Assembly: GCF_009727055.1 (NCBI RefSeq)
Contig: NC_052350.1
Coordinates: 30,724,304-30,788,303 of the forward strand
Origin: Benincasa hispida
Taxonomy: Eukaryota; Streptophyta; Magnoliopsida; Cucurbitales; Cucurbitaceae
Direction of reading: 5' to 3'
DNA length: 64,000 nucleotides
Shown: positions 10,108 to 21,260 of the stretch, piece by piece
Layout: every line of letters begins with the position of its first letter
Numbering within the stretch: the first letter of the stretch is position 1
Position numbers and translations under genes: made by a program
The notes under the pieces: model-generated
What the model saw: only the letters and a program-made list of their open reading frames with translations
Database searches by the model: none
What the model was told of the DNA's origin: nothing

Positions 10108-11545
10108 AGTAAAGGCATACCATGGAGAAGACTTGCATCGCCAAGTCGACTCCATGGAACTAAGAAACTTCGAATGAAGAAGAAAGTGGGTGGTCCCTGC
10201 GTTATCAAATGATAACAATTTATCAGGGACACAAGTTTTGGGAAACTTCAAGTCTTCAACCCTTTTTCTCCACTACTCAGAATTTTCACCATCCCTTCAG
10301 CTATCTTTTCACTTTTTCGTTCTACTACAATTTGTTAAAAAAAAAAATGCCCTTTTATTTTGTTTGAAATAATTTGACCCTCTCTGTGTTTTCCTTACAA
10401 TGATTGAAGCGCTAGATTGCGGGAACGTACGCGAAGCAACACTTATCTTATTCCACCACCACAACCCAACAAAGAATGATCGCGCAAGATGGATGCGTCA
10501 GTACAATGCAGGCGACAGTTCTAAATTTGGGGGTGTACTCTTCCTTATTCTTACTTAAAATTTTGCGCTATCGCATTGCATATTACTTTTCAAAGTTTTA
10601 TTACCGTATCCTCCTTGACTACCGCAATCATATAACAAATAGATAACTTTCGTAGTTACCGCATGTTCTTCTCTACCAAGTATGATTTCAATGATGAAAA
10701 ATATGCTTCTATCTCTTTCGTATATACTAGAATCAACGTAAATCTTAAGATACACACATCATGAAATATTTCTCGAAGTTAGGGGTTTGCTAGCTTCCTT
10801 TCAAATTTTCTTTACAATGCATTCTACAACCATCGCATGACTTATTTTACTCCTTTAGCAATGAGGACATTGCCGTATTTTAAATTTGGGGGTGGGGTAT
10901 TTGTTTCCGACATTGCAACAAAAAAAAATAAAAAACAAAAAAAAAAAGTGAGAATAACAACTCCACTGTCAACGCAATGGGAAACCCATGTTGATAAGAG
11001 TTAAGTTATGAAAGGCACTTACCTATAGTTGGATGTCCGCATGACACACGTGGGGGTAAGCCAAAACGAAAGTAAGTCACCAGGATCAACGCACAAATAA
11101 ATGATCGAAACTCCACTACCAAATGAGTATTAGTTCAGTCTGAAAAATAGTGCATTGCCCGTAGTTGGATGTCCGCATGACACTCGTGGGGGCAAGCCAA
11201 AAACGAAGGCAAGGCACTCAGATCAGTGCAAGGTCAGAAAAATTAGAATTGAAGAAAATTTTTGTGCAAGGATAAACCATTCGACACCCCGGTGGAAAAT
11301 TTTGTTTTTGAAATAAATCATGTTATATTCCGGAATTCAGTAAAGTCTTTTTGAGAGTTAAACTTGCAATCCCTAAGTCTTAGAAATATTTTAGGAAGAG
11401 ATTTGAATTAGATTTAAGGAAATTGTAGCGTATAGAACCTGAATAAAGTATCCTTGAGAAATCTAGGGAAAGAACTTTGCGGTTAACTTGCTAAAGGAAT
11501 CTTTAGCCTATGCATGAGGACAAACATTGTTTAAATTTGAGGGTA
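10108..11545 (+). mobile_element. 3' non-coding region and polypurine tract, gypsy copy 1
   Basis: No conserved open frame. It contains three purine motifs of the form aaatttgggggt(g): 10523-10535, 10882-10897, and the one directly abutting the LTR, 11533-11543, which by position is the functional polypurine tract. A poly-A-rich stretch lies at 10918-10948. Two copies of a conserved module with 'ggatgtccgcatgacac' and a CACGTG or near-CACGTG core lie at about 11027-11062 and 11161-11198. The same arrangement is seen at 18181-19622, in the window start, and reversed at the far end. Confidence 0.8.
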
Positions 11546-13140
11546 TGATAACGAGCAGAAATGCACGTTATCATAGTGCTAAAGTTCTTAAACAATGTTG
11601 GATTACGTTGATAGAATATGTTAAACTACGTCCATTAAGCATAAGTTCTATAGTATTGCGGCCGGATGCATCAAACGCATTAGAGCAGTTGATCTCTATA
11701 TTTTTGTGTAGAATAGTGCGTGCAAAGAATGCGATCATAGGAATACATCGGTCGAGCGCAACTTCATCGCTAGACTTTGCATTGATCGTGCTCGCAAACA
11801 TTCACCCAAGAAGAATCCCCGCAACTTGATCGGCGTAAATGGTGAGTGCATCTGGACGAAAGGACAACTAAGATTGATGGGATAGAAAGCTGACGGCAGT
11901 CGGATCGGAATTAAGTTGAAAGCCGATAACGGTCACAAGTACATCCAGCTTTATCGGTGACAATTATCCGAGGCGTCAACCAGGAATTAAAGTTGTACCA
12001 TCTGTCCAACAAGGAGAGAGAAGCCGCCTTTCACCTTTGATGCCCTATAAATACCAAGTGCATTCTTCAGTTAAGGGGTTAAGTAGTCGATTACTCATCA
12101 CCTTTACAAGTTCACACCTCTGTTCATAGTTTTCTTTCCATTTTACGGCAAAGCTAGGGAAGAGTGGTGACGCCAAAGTTCGTTCAAGGTAGCTCAAGAG
12201 AGAACCTTGGGGTGTAAGAGAAGAGAGCCGATTGACACTCGTGAAAGCGAGACAATCTTTAAAGCACGAGTAGAAATAGTATTGTTACTATACTTCATCT
12301 TATATCTATTAAATGGACGTTCTATATCTACATTTGTTCACTCTCTTCATACGCATGAGTAGCTAAACTAGTTGAATGGGTTGAGAGGAACTAAGCTAAT
12401 ATGATCTAGGAAGTTCATTGCTTGCAATTGTCTTGTTTATGTTGTGCAAAATACCCCTTTAGAGTTACTCAAGAGAGAATCGAAAGAAAGAACCTAATGT
12501 CTCGAGAGAGTAGGTTAGAATATGGACTCGAAAGAGCAAGACTAGACTTGCATAAACAAGAGATAGGGACATAGAGATAAGCTATGTTTGTCAACTTGCA
12601 TCGCATGCATCCTAGGAATGGAAATGATATTATGTGGTTGCATATTTGTGTGAATGTCATCGTATAAATAGAGATAGAGGTTTATGTGTAAACCCTGTAG
12701 ACTTATCACATATTTATCGCATGTGCTTTAGCTTTAGAAGCCGTAGCATTCACACCAAGAGGTGGTTTACTATTGTATGCATGTTGCATGATCGCAAAGC
12801 ATGAAAGAATCCTAGGGAGTGTGAGCCGAATCCCTTCTCAACCCGTTGACCGAATACTCATCGTATTTCTCGTTTACCAACTCTTTTCAAACTCTGCTGC
12901 ATTTATTATTATTTTCATCAACGCAACAACAACCCAACACTTAGTATTTACTTGGTTACTACAAAGTTTTCCTAAATATTACCAACATAACTGTTTTCAC
13001 AAGTCTCTGTGTTCGACGCTGGACTTATCAGGAAACTCAGAGGAATTTACATTTGGATTCCACTGTGGAAACTTGAGTGCACAATGCTATTCATCAACAC
13101 ATATCATCCATAATTCCACACTTCATAAATCCAAGCATCA
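11546..13140 (+). mobile_element. Middle LTR of the gypsy chain
   Basis: Starts TGATAACGAG after the purine tract and ends CCAAGCATCA, length about 1.6 kb. It acts both as the 3' LTR of copy 1 and as the 5' LTR of copy 2. It differs from 4575-6224 mainly by base substitutions and a few deletions, including loss of the poorly conserved block near 12285, and lacks the duplicated TATA segment. TATA box near 12046. Not protein coding. Confidence 0.88.
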
Positions 13141-13146
13141 AGTTTT

Positions 13147-13160
13147 TGGCACCGTTGCCG
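13147..13160 (+). other. Truncated tRNA-Asp primer-binding site
   Basis: TGGCACCGTTGCCG follows the LTR by six bases. It is cut after 14 bases, where integrase-derived sequence begins directly. A normal element would continue with ...GGGA and gag. Confidence 0.8.
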
Positions 13161-14049
13161 AGTTGGAATATAAAGAATTGTGGGCAGGTCAAGAAACTAA
13201 ATTTCGACTTAAAGAAAGCAAGGGAAGCGCGCAAATGCAATTAGTTGATCTAGAAGAATGGAGGAACAACGCATAAGAAAATGCGAAAATTTACAAAGAG
13301 TGCTTACGCATATGTGGTAAGAAATCTCCAAGTCGGGCAAAAGGTCTTGCTTTTCAATTCATGTCTGCGACTCTTCCTGGGAAAGTTAAAGTCTCGTTGT
13401 TCGGACTGTTCATAATTCAACAAGTGCTTCCGCATGGCATAGTGGAATTATCAAATGACGACGGAACTAACATCTTCAAAGTCAATGGGCAGTGAGTTAA
13501 AGGCATACCATGAGAAGACTTGCATCGCCAAGTCGACTCCATGGAACTAAGAAACTTCGATGAAGAAGAAAGTGGGTGGTCCCTGCGTTATCAAATGATA
13601 ACAATTTATCAGGGACACAAGTTTTGGGAAACTTCAAGTCTTCAACCCTTTTTCTCCACTACTCAGAATTTCACCATCCCTTCAGCTATCTTTTCACTTT
13701 TCGTTCTACTACAATTTGTTAAAAAAAAAAATGCCCTTTTTTTGTTTGAAATAATTTGACCCTCTCTCGTGTTTTCCTTACAATGATTGAAGCGCTAGAA
13801 TTGCGGGAACGTACGCGAAGCAACACTTATCTTATTCCACCACCACAAACCCAACAAAGAATGATCGCGCAAGATGGATGCGTCAGTACAATGCAGGCGA
13901 CAGTTTCTAAATTGGGGGTGTACTCTTCCTTATTCTTACTTAAAATTTGCGCTATCGCATTTGCATATTACTTTTCAAAAGTTTTATTACCGTATCCTCC
14001 TTGACTACCGCAATCAATATAACATAGATAACTTTTCGTAGTTACCGCA
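13161..14049 (+). other. Near-duplicate of 9775-10663, probably an uncorrected gap fill
   Basis: These 889 bases repeat 9775-10663 (also 889 bases). Reading them side by side I find about twenty one- or two-base indels, mostly in short homopolymers, and no clear base substitution. It contains the integrase C-terminal remnant and the start of the 3' non-coding region, placed between the primer site and mid-gag, an order that makes no element. This looks like raw long-read sequence pasted into a gap. I would not annotate genes in it. Confidence 0.7.
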
Positions 14050-14660
14050 ACCAGGGTTCTTTCAACGCAGCAACGGTCAACAGAGCAACCAAGCAAGTAG
14101 CTCACAACAACCACCACAATCTTCTTCCCTAGAAAGCCTATTGAAGCAATATATAGAGAAAAATGAGACAATGCTTCAAAGTCAGGCTACGTCAATCCAC
14201 AATCTTGTATTGCAAATGGGCCAGATTGCAAATAAGCTCAAAAGTAGACCGCAAGTGGCGCTGCCAAGTACAACCGAGCTTCCACGCAACCCAGGGGGTT
14301 CAGGTAAGGAGGAATGTCAGGTTGTGAGATTGCACAGTGGAAAGACTGTGGAAGGAGAAAAGAAGGAGCATAGCAAATCAACCTCCATCATAGCTAAACC
14401 TGAGATTACGGCAACGCAAGAAGGAGAAAAAGAAAAGCAAGCAGTAGATCCTGATGTTGCGTCAACCTCAAAGTCAAATGAAATGAGAACCGTGAAAGTC
14501 CAGTTAAGACCTTTCCCTCAGAGGCTAAAGAAGAAGAAAAACGAAGAGGTACAGTACAAACGCTTCATGTCTATGCTAAAACAATTACATGTTAATTTCC
14601 TTTCAGTGAAGCGATTGAGGAAATGCCTGCTTATGCTAAGTTTCTGATGGACATGGTAAC
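14050..14660 (+). pseudogene. gag C-terminal part, gypsy copy 2
   Basis: Joins mid-gag at CCAGGGTTCTTTC, equivalent to 7456 in copy 1. An open frame from before 14141 to 14647 carries KQYIEKNETMLQSQ, the LPSTTELPRNPGG block and PFPQRLKKKKN... . It shifts frame near 14620, at the point where the protein should read on into the protease. The capsid and zinc knuckle are absent, so no gag function is possible. Confidence 0.8.
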
Positions 14661-15343
14661 CAAGAAAAGAGGGGCTGGCAAATTTGCCATGTGGCACTAA
14701 CGCAGAGTTCCAAATCTATTATCCCACCGAACATGAGCGATCCTAGGAGCTTCACTATTCTTGCTCCATAGGAGGACTCTATATTCGGCAAGCCCTGTGT
14801 GACTTGGGGGCCAGCATAAATTTGATGCCGCTGTCAATATTTCGACAATTAAATGTGGGGCAACTTGTGCCCACATCCGTGACTCTCGAGTTGGCTGATA
14901 GATCTCTGGTTCATCTAGAAGGTAAGGTGACAGACATACTGATCACGATTGATAAATTTATTTTGCCAGCTGACTTCATCATCTTGGATTACGAGGTCGA
15001 TAAAGATGTGGCCATCATTTTTGGGCGATCCTTCCTATCAACGGGTCGTGCTCAAATTGATGTGCACAAAGGAGAGATCACATTGAGCATAAACGGACAG
15101 AAGCTCAAATTTAACATAATTCGTGCCATGAAATTTCCTGATGAGGAAGACCTGCCAGATTCGGAAGAAGTATTGAATTTAATTGAAGAAGAAAAGTTTG
15201 ATGAAGAGTATGAAGAAGAGGATGCCAATGCATCCGTAGCTGCCTGCAATGCAATCATAGCAAAAGAAAACAAAGAGGAAGGATCGATCGCAACGTAAGA
15301 AGAAGAGCCGAAGGAAGAAAGAAAAATAACGCAACCTTCTCCT
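14661..15343 (+). pseudogene. Aspartic protease region, gypsy copy 2
   Basis: The D-L-G-A-S active site is kept (Asp codon 14801-14803) and the frame is open from there to 15298. Conserved IDKFILPADF and the acidic linker follow. The stop 'tag' near 14769 is shared with copy 1. One change in the usual ILGRPFL block (to IFGRSFL) weakens the fold. A TAA at 15296-15298 ends the segment ahead of RT. Confidence 0.82.
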
Positions 15344-16515
15344 GTGGAGCCACCAACCCTTGAACTAAAAACTCTACCAACACATTTGAAGTATGCATTT
15401 GTGAGGCAGAATGAGAAGCTGCCAGTGATAATTTCCTCTACGCTCTATGCAGATCAAGAGAATGCGTTGATGAGCATTCTCAAGAAGCATGTGCGAGCAA
15501 TCGACTGGACATTCGCTGACATCAGAGGAATTAGCCCGCGTACTGTATGCACCATATTAATCTTGAAAACGACCACAAAGCAACCATTGAAAATCAACGC
15601 AGACTTAACCCTGCGATGAAGGAGGTCGTCAAGAAGGAGATTATTAAGTGGCTGGATGCGGGCATTATCTATACCATTGCAGATAGCACGTGGATCAGCC
15701 TCGTGCAATGTGTGTCAAAGAAGGGCGGATGAGTGTAGCCCCAATGAAAATAATGAATTAATACCGCAAATGACCATCACTAGATGGCGCATTTGTATGG
15801 ACTACTGCAAATTGAATGCGGCCACAAAGAAAGTTCACTTCCCGTTGCCATTTATCAATCAAATGCTGGACAGATTAGCAGGGAATGATTTTTACAGTTT
15901 CTTGGATGGATATGCTGGGTACAAATAGATCATGATAGCTCCTGAAGGCCAAGACAAGACCACATTCACCTGCCCATATGGGACCTTCTCCTTTCGCCGC
16001 ATGCCGTTTGGCCTCTGCAATGCGCCAAGCACGTTCCAGAGGTGCATGATGGAGATCTTTTAGATCATCTCGAGGACTTAGTAGAAATATTTATGAATGA
16101 TTTCTTCGTTTATGGGAACACTTATGAAGTCTGCCTAGCCAATCTGGAGAAAATTCTAAAAAGATGTGAAGAGACGAACTTGGTGCTCAGTAGGGAAAAA
16201 TGTCACTTCATGGTGACAGAGGATATAGTGGTGGGACACGAAGTCTCTCGATAAGGGTTGGAGGTGGACAAAGCAAAGATTGACGCAATTGAAAAGCTTC
16301 CACCTGCAGCCAACGTGAAGGCAGTGCGAAGCTTCTTGGGGCATGCCGGATTCTACAGACGATTCGTTGAAGACTTTCTAGAATGGCAATACCATTGAGT
16401 GCGTTAGTAGAGGCAGACAAGAAATTTGAATTTGACAACAACTACCTCAACGCATTGAAAATTTTAAAGGATGCGCTAATTATTGCACCCGTGTTAATTG
16501 CGCCAGATTGAACAC
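15344..16515 (+). pseudogene. Reverse transcriptase, gypsy copy 2, broken
   Basis: Carries the same Ty3 RT blocks as copy 1: AIDWTFADIRGISP (Trp kept here), RRLNPAMKEVVKKE, CMDYCKLNAATKK, FLDGYAGYK, RRMPFGLCNAPSTFQRC and KCHFMVTEDIV. The catalytic motif is again FMND (16090-16101). Breaks include frameshifts near 15545 and 15735, stops at about 15927 and 16063, and a stop near 16252 also found in copy 1. It continues past GFYRRFVEDF towards RNase H. Confidence 0.83.
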
Positions 16516-16910
16516 TGCTGTTCGAAATCATGTGCGATGCAAGTGGGTATACGATGGAAGTTGCATTAGCGCAAAAGAAGAAAACTATTTTGCACCCCAT
16601 CGCATATGCGAATAAAACTCTGAACCCTGCTCAAATTAATTATACCACCTCTGAAAAAGAGCTCCTGGCTGTGATTTTTGCTATTGAAAAATTCCGGGCA
16701 TACTTATTGGGAATTAAGGTACTCATTCATACTGATCACTCGGCAATCAAATATTTGATGACAAAGGAGGACGCAAAGCCGAGATTAATCAGATGGGTTC
16801 TCCTCCTTCAAGAAATTGATATCGAGATAATTGATCAGAAGGGGACAGAGAATCAAGTTGCGGATCACTTGTCCAGGCTGGAAAATCCCGAGGCTGACCG
16901 CAATGAATCT
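16516..16910 (+). pseudogene. RNase H domain, gypsy copy 2
   Basis: An open segment (ATG at 16530) reads [13 protein letters not shown], the first catalytic Asp block, then [20 protein letters not shown] with the catalytic Glu, and [10 protein letters not shown] with the next Asp, ending [12 protein letters not shown]. These are the standard Ty3 RNase H landmarks in order. A stop just before it (near 16509) separates it from RT. This is the best preserved enzymatic domain of the chain, but it has no intact polyprotein around it. Confidence 0.85.
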
Positions 16911-18180
16911 AAAGTGAGTGTTGTATTTCCAGACGAGCAGCTGTTCCATATAGAAGAACTGCCATGGTATGCAGACATCGTTAATTATTTGGTTTGTGAA
17001 CAATTCCCTGAAGATTACACCCACCATCAATGGAAGAATCTCAAGAATGAATGCAGACATTACTATTGGGATGAGCCGAATCTGTATAAAAGAGGTGCAA
17101 ACCAAATCATTTGATTACGTACCAGATGCTGCTTAACAACACATATTATCGCAATGCCATGATTCTCCTTATGGAGGGAACTTTGAAGGACAACGTACTG
17201 CAGCTAAAGTCCTACAAAGTGGATTCTTCTGGCCTTCATTATTTAAGGATGTTGCTAATTACACAATAAAATATGATCAGTGTCAACACACTAGCAACAT
17301 TTCATGGAAGTACGCAATGCCGATGAATACAATCTTGAAGCTGGAACTATTTGACGTATGGGGGATTGATTTCATGGGACCATTCCCTCCTTCAAACGGC
17401 AAGCACTATAATCTATTAGCCATTGACTACGTCTCCAATTAGGTAAAGGCAATTGCATGCGCCGCAAGTGATGTGGCAGTAGTCTCCCAGTTGCTAAAGA
17501 AAAATATTTTCACTCGTTTTGACACTCCCCGTGCCATCATAAGCGATGAAGAATCACACTTTGTCAATCACGATATAAAGGAGCTGCTGCGCAAGTACAA
17601 TATCCTCCACAAAGTGGCCACCACATACCATCCACAGACAAAGGGCCAAGCTGAAGTGTCCAATCGTGAGATTAAATTGATACTTGAAAAGGTAGTCAAA
17701 CTTTCGCAGAAAGATTGGGCAATGAAGTTGGATGATGCGTTATGGGCATACCGCACCGAATTTAAAACGCCTATAGGTATGTCTCCCTATACGTTGGTAT
17801 TCGGCAAAGCGTATCACTTGCCCTTGGAGCTGGAATATAAAGCATTGTGGGCAGTCAAGAAACTAAATTTCGACTTAAAGAAAGCAAGGGAAGCACGAAA
17901 AATGAAATTAGTTGAGCTAGAAGAATGGAGGAACAACGCATATGAAAATGTGAAAATTTACAAAGAGCTCACCAAGCGCTGGCATGGTCAACGCATATGC
18001 GGTAATAATCTCCATGTCGAGCAAAAGGTCTTGCTTTTCAATTCACGTCTGCGACTCTTCCTGGGAAAGTTAAAGTCTCGTTGGTCCGGACCATTCATAA
18101 TTCAACAAGTGCTTCCGCATGGCGGAGTGGAATTATCAAATGACGGCGGAACTAACATCTTCAAAGTCAATGGGCAGTGA
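16911..18180 (+). pseudogene. Integrase, gypsy copy 2, nearly complete but broken
   Basis: After a linker ([11 protein letters not shown]) comes a degraded H2C2 zinc region near 17140-17290: one His is Asn and one Cys is Tyr. The catalytic triad is present: D in WGIDFMGP (17368-17370), D in ISDEES (17545-17547) and E in GQAEVSN (17653-17655). Stops lie near 17112, 17133 and 17441. From 17473 to 18180 the frame is open through [20 protein letters not shown], the Athila-type mark, and the [13 protein letters not shown] block. No chromodomain follows, in keeping with the Athila group. Confidence 0.87.
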
Positions 18181-19622
18181 GTAAAGGCATACCATGGAGA
18201 AGACTGGCATCGCCAAGTCGACTCCATGGAACTAAGAAACTTTGAATGAAGAAACAAGTGGGTGTTCCCTGCGTTATCAAATGATCACAATTTATCAGGG
18301 ACGCAAATTTTGGGAAACTTCAAGTCTTCAACTCTTTTCTCCACTACTCAAAATATTCACTATCTCTTCAGCTATCTTTTCACTTTTCAGTTCTACTACA
18401 ATTTGTTAAAAAAAAAAATGCCCTTTTATTTTGTTTGAAATAATTTGACCCTCTCTGTGTTTTCCTTACAATGATTGAAGCGCTAGATTGCGGGAACGTA
18501 CGCGAAGCAACACTTATCTTATTCTACCACCGCAACCCAACAAAGAATGATCGCGCAAGATGGATGCATCAGTACAATACAGGCGACAGTGCTAAATTTG
18601 GGGGTGTACTCTTCCTTATCCTTACTTAAAATTTTGCGCTATCGCATTGCATATTACTTTTCAAAGTTTTATTACCGTATCCTCCTTAACTACCGCAATC
18701 ATATAACAAATATATAACTTTAGTAGTTACCGCATGTTGTTCTCTACCAAGTATGATTTCAATGATGAAAACTTCTATATCTTTCGTATATACTAGAATC
18801 AACGTAAATCTTAAGATACTCACATCATGAAATATTTCTCGAAGTTAAGGGTTTCTAGCTTCCTTTCAAATTTTCTTTACAACGCATTCTATAACCATCG
18901 CATGACTTATTTTACTCCTTTGGCAATGAGGACATTGCCATATTTTAAATTTGGGGGTGGAGTATTTGTTTCCGACATTGCAAAAAAAAAAAAAAAACAA
19001 AAAAAAACAAAAAAACAAAAAAAAAGTGAGAATAACAACTCCACTGCCAACACAATGGGAAACCCATGTTGAAAAAAGTTATGTTATGAAAGGCACTTAC
19101 CTATAGTTGGATGTTCGCATGACACACGTGGGGGCAAGCCAAAACGAAAGTAAGTTGCCAGGATCAACGCACAAATAAATGATCGCAACTCCACTACCAA
19201 ATTAGTATGAGTTCAGTCTTAAAAATAGTGCACTACCCGTAGTTGGATGTCCGCAGGACACCCATGGGGGCAAGCCAAAACGAAGGCAAGGCACTTGAAT
19301 CAGCGCAAGGTCAGAAAAATTAGAAATGAAGAAAATTTTTGTGCAAGGATAAACCATTCGACACCCTGGTGGAAAATTTTGTTTTTGAAATAAATCATGC
19401 GATATTCCAGAATTCAGTAAAGTCTTTTTGAGAGTTAAACTTGCAACCCCTAAGTCTTAGAAATATTTTAGGAAGAGATTTGAATAAGATTTAAGGAAAT
19501 TCCAGCATATAGGACTTGAATGAAGTATCATTGAGAAATCTAGGGAAAGAACTTTGCGGTTAACTTGCTAAAGGAATCTTTAGCTTATGCATGAGGACAA
19601 ACATTGTTTAAATTTGGGGGTA
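18181..19622 (+). mobile_element. 3' non-coding region and polypurine tract, gypsy copy 2
   Basis: Same layout as 10108-11545. Purine motifs lie near 18595, 18945 and directly before the LTR (19610-19620). An A-rich run with isolated C residues occupies 18981-19025. The 'ggatgt(c/t)cgca...' module occurs twice (about 19103-19140 and 19240-19276). I see no envelope-like reading frame. Confidence 0.8.
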
Positions 19623-20547
19623 TGAAAACGAGCAGAAATGCACGTTATCATAGTGCTAAAGTTCTTAAACAATGTTGGATTAACTTGATAGAATATGTTA
19701 AACTACGTCCATTAAGCATAAATTCTATAGTATTGCGGTCGCACGCATCCAACGCATTAGAGCAGTTGATCTCTATATTTTTGTGCAGAATAATGCATTA
19801 ACGTAGTGCAAAGAATGCGATCATAGGAATACATCGGTGGAGCACAACTTCACCGCAAGACTTTGGGTTGATCGTGCTCGCAAACATTCACCCAAGAAAA
19901 ATCACTGCAACTTGATCGACGCAAATGGTGAACGCATCCGAACGAAAGGACAACTAAGATTGATGGGACAGAAAGCTGACGGCAGTCGGATCCGAATTAA
20001 GTTGACAACCGATAACCGTCACATGTACATCCAGCTTTATCGGTGACAATTATCCGAGGCGTCAATCAGGAATTAAAGTTGTACCATCTGTAGAACAAGG
20101 AGAGAGAAGTCGCCTTTCACCTTTGATGCCCTATAAATACCAAGTGCATTCTTCAGTTAAGGGGTTAAGCAATCGATTACTTCATCACCTTTACAAGTTC
20201 ACACCTCTGTTCATAGTTTTCTTTCCATTTTACGGCGAAGCTAGAGAAGGGTGTTGACACTAGAGATCGTCCAAGGCAGCTCGAGAGAGAACATTGGGGC
20301 GTAAGAGAAGAAAGCGGGCTGACTCTCGCCAAAGCGAGACAATCTTTAGAGCACAAGTAGAAACAGTGTAACCCCTAGTGGCAAGAAATTGCTCCAGGTT
20401 CTTTACTATACTTGCATTGTTATTCTGTACTTCATCTTATATCTATTCATTGCCTGCGATTGTCTTGTTTATGTTGTGCAAAATACCCCTTTAGAGTTAC
20501 TCGAGAGAGAATCGAAAGAAAGAACCTAATGTCTCGAGAGAGCTAGA
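19623..20547 (+). mobile_element. Third LTR of the gypsy chain, truncated
   Basis: Starts TGAAAACGAG (second base pair of the fold arm mutated) and follows the other LTRs to 'gagagagctag' at 20547, where it is cut by an opposite-strand gypsy copy. It also lacks about 105 bases that are present at 5423-5528; the join falls in the shared tetramer 'ttca'. TATA box near 20131. Confidence 0.85.
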
Positions 20548-20870
20548 AATAATAATTGGCAAAGAGAAAGCATGCGATGACTTACTAAATTTATCAATGT
20601 TAAATGATTGCAGTAACCACAGAGGATGCAGTGATGAAATTTTCAAAACTAAAATGCGATGCGATAGTGCAGAATTTGGAATAAAGTCAAGGAGAAATAA
20701 ATATGCGATAACAGATAACAACAAGGTGATGAAAGTTCATGAAGTATTGATGTAGAAAAAGGATATTCAAAAGGATTGCGTCCCTGATGAGGTTGAATCG
20801 CATAGTAACTTAGGGACTGCTTGTTTTGCGGTACAAGCTGGACTTTTTACGTCCATGAAGGCTTTTTCTT
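20548..20870 (-). mobile_element. 3' non-coding piece of an opposite-strand gypsy copy
   Basis: On the minus strand this matches 150-300 at the window start (for example 'gcatgctttct' with 'cattgataaatttagtaag'). It is joined directly to the protease remnant, so RT, RNase H and integrase are deleted. The outer end and its LTR are missing where it abuts 20547. Confidence 0.7.
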
Positions 20871-21260
20871 CTTTTCTCTGCCCTCTGAAATCTTGACTGC
20901 CTTAATCCGGAGCTTTTTCCCGTTAATGTTCATCACAATCTCCCCCTTACGCACATCAATTTGAGCGCGACCGAGAGGAATGGTCGTTTTAATATGATGG
21001 GCGCATCTTCATCCGCTTTATAATAAAAAATGCTGAAGTCTGCTGGCAAGATGAATTTGTCAATTGAGATTGCGACATCTTTCAACTCTCCTTTACGATG
21101 TATTCAGGATCTGTCCGCAAGCAGAAGAGTCTCCGTCATGGGCGTGAGTTTGCCCATTTTCAATCGTTTGAAGGTTGATAGCGGCATTACGTTTATACTC
21201 GCCCCAAGATCGCATAATGCTTGGCCACTATAGACCTCTCAAATGGAGCATGGTATTGTG
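20871..21260 (-). pseudogene. Aspartic protease remnant, minus-strand gypsy copy
   Basis: Minus-strand translation gives D-L-G-A-S-I-N (Asp codon at 21209-21211), then KLTPMTETLLLADRS, a KDVAISIDKFILPADF block and a GKKLRI end. This is the same protease as at 8203 and 14801 but more diverged, with frameshifts. Nothing of RT follows. Confidence 0.75.

Noticed and set aside
10108..11545. Envelope-like gene of the Athila group
   Set aside because: I searched the 3' region in all frames of both plus-strand copies and saw no long conserved frame, signal peptide or membrane anchor.
13520..14004. New frames at 13520-13759 and 13756-14004
   Set aside because: They exist only because of the indels in the suspected gap-fill segment; the corresponding sequence at 10134-10620 does not have them.
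18981..19025. Poly-A tail of a processed gene copy
   Set aside because: The A-rich run is at the same place in all copies of the gypsy 3' region (541, 10918, 18981), so it belongs to the element.
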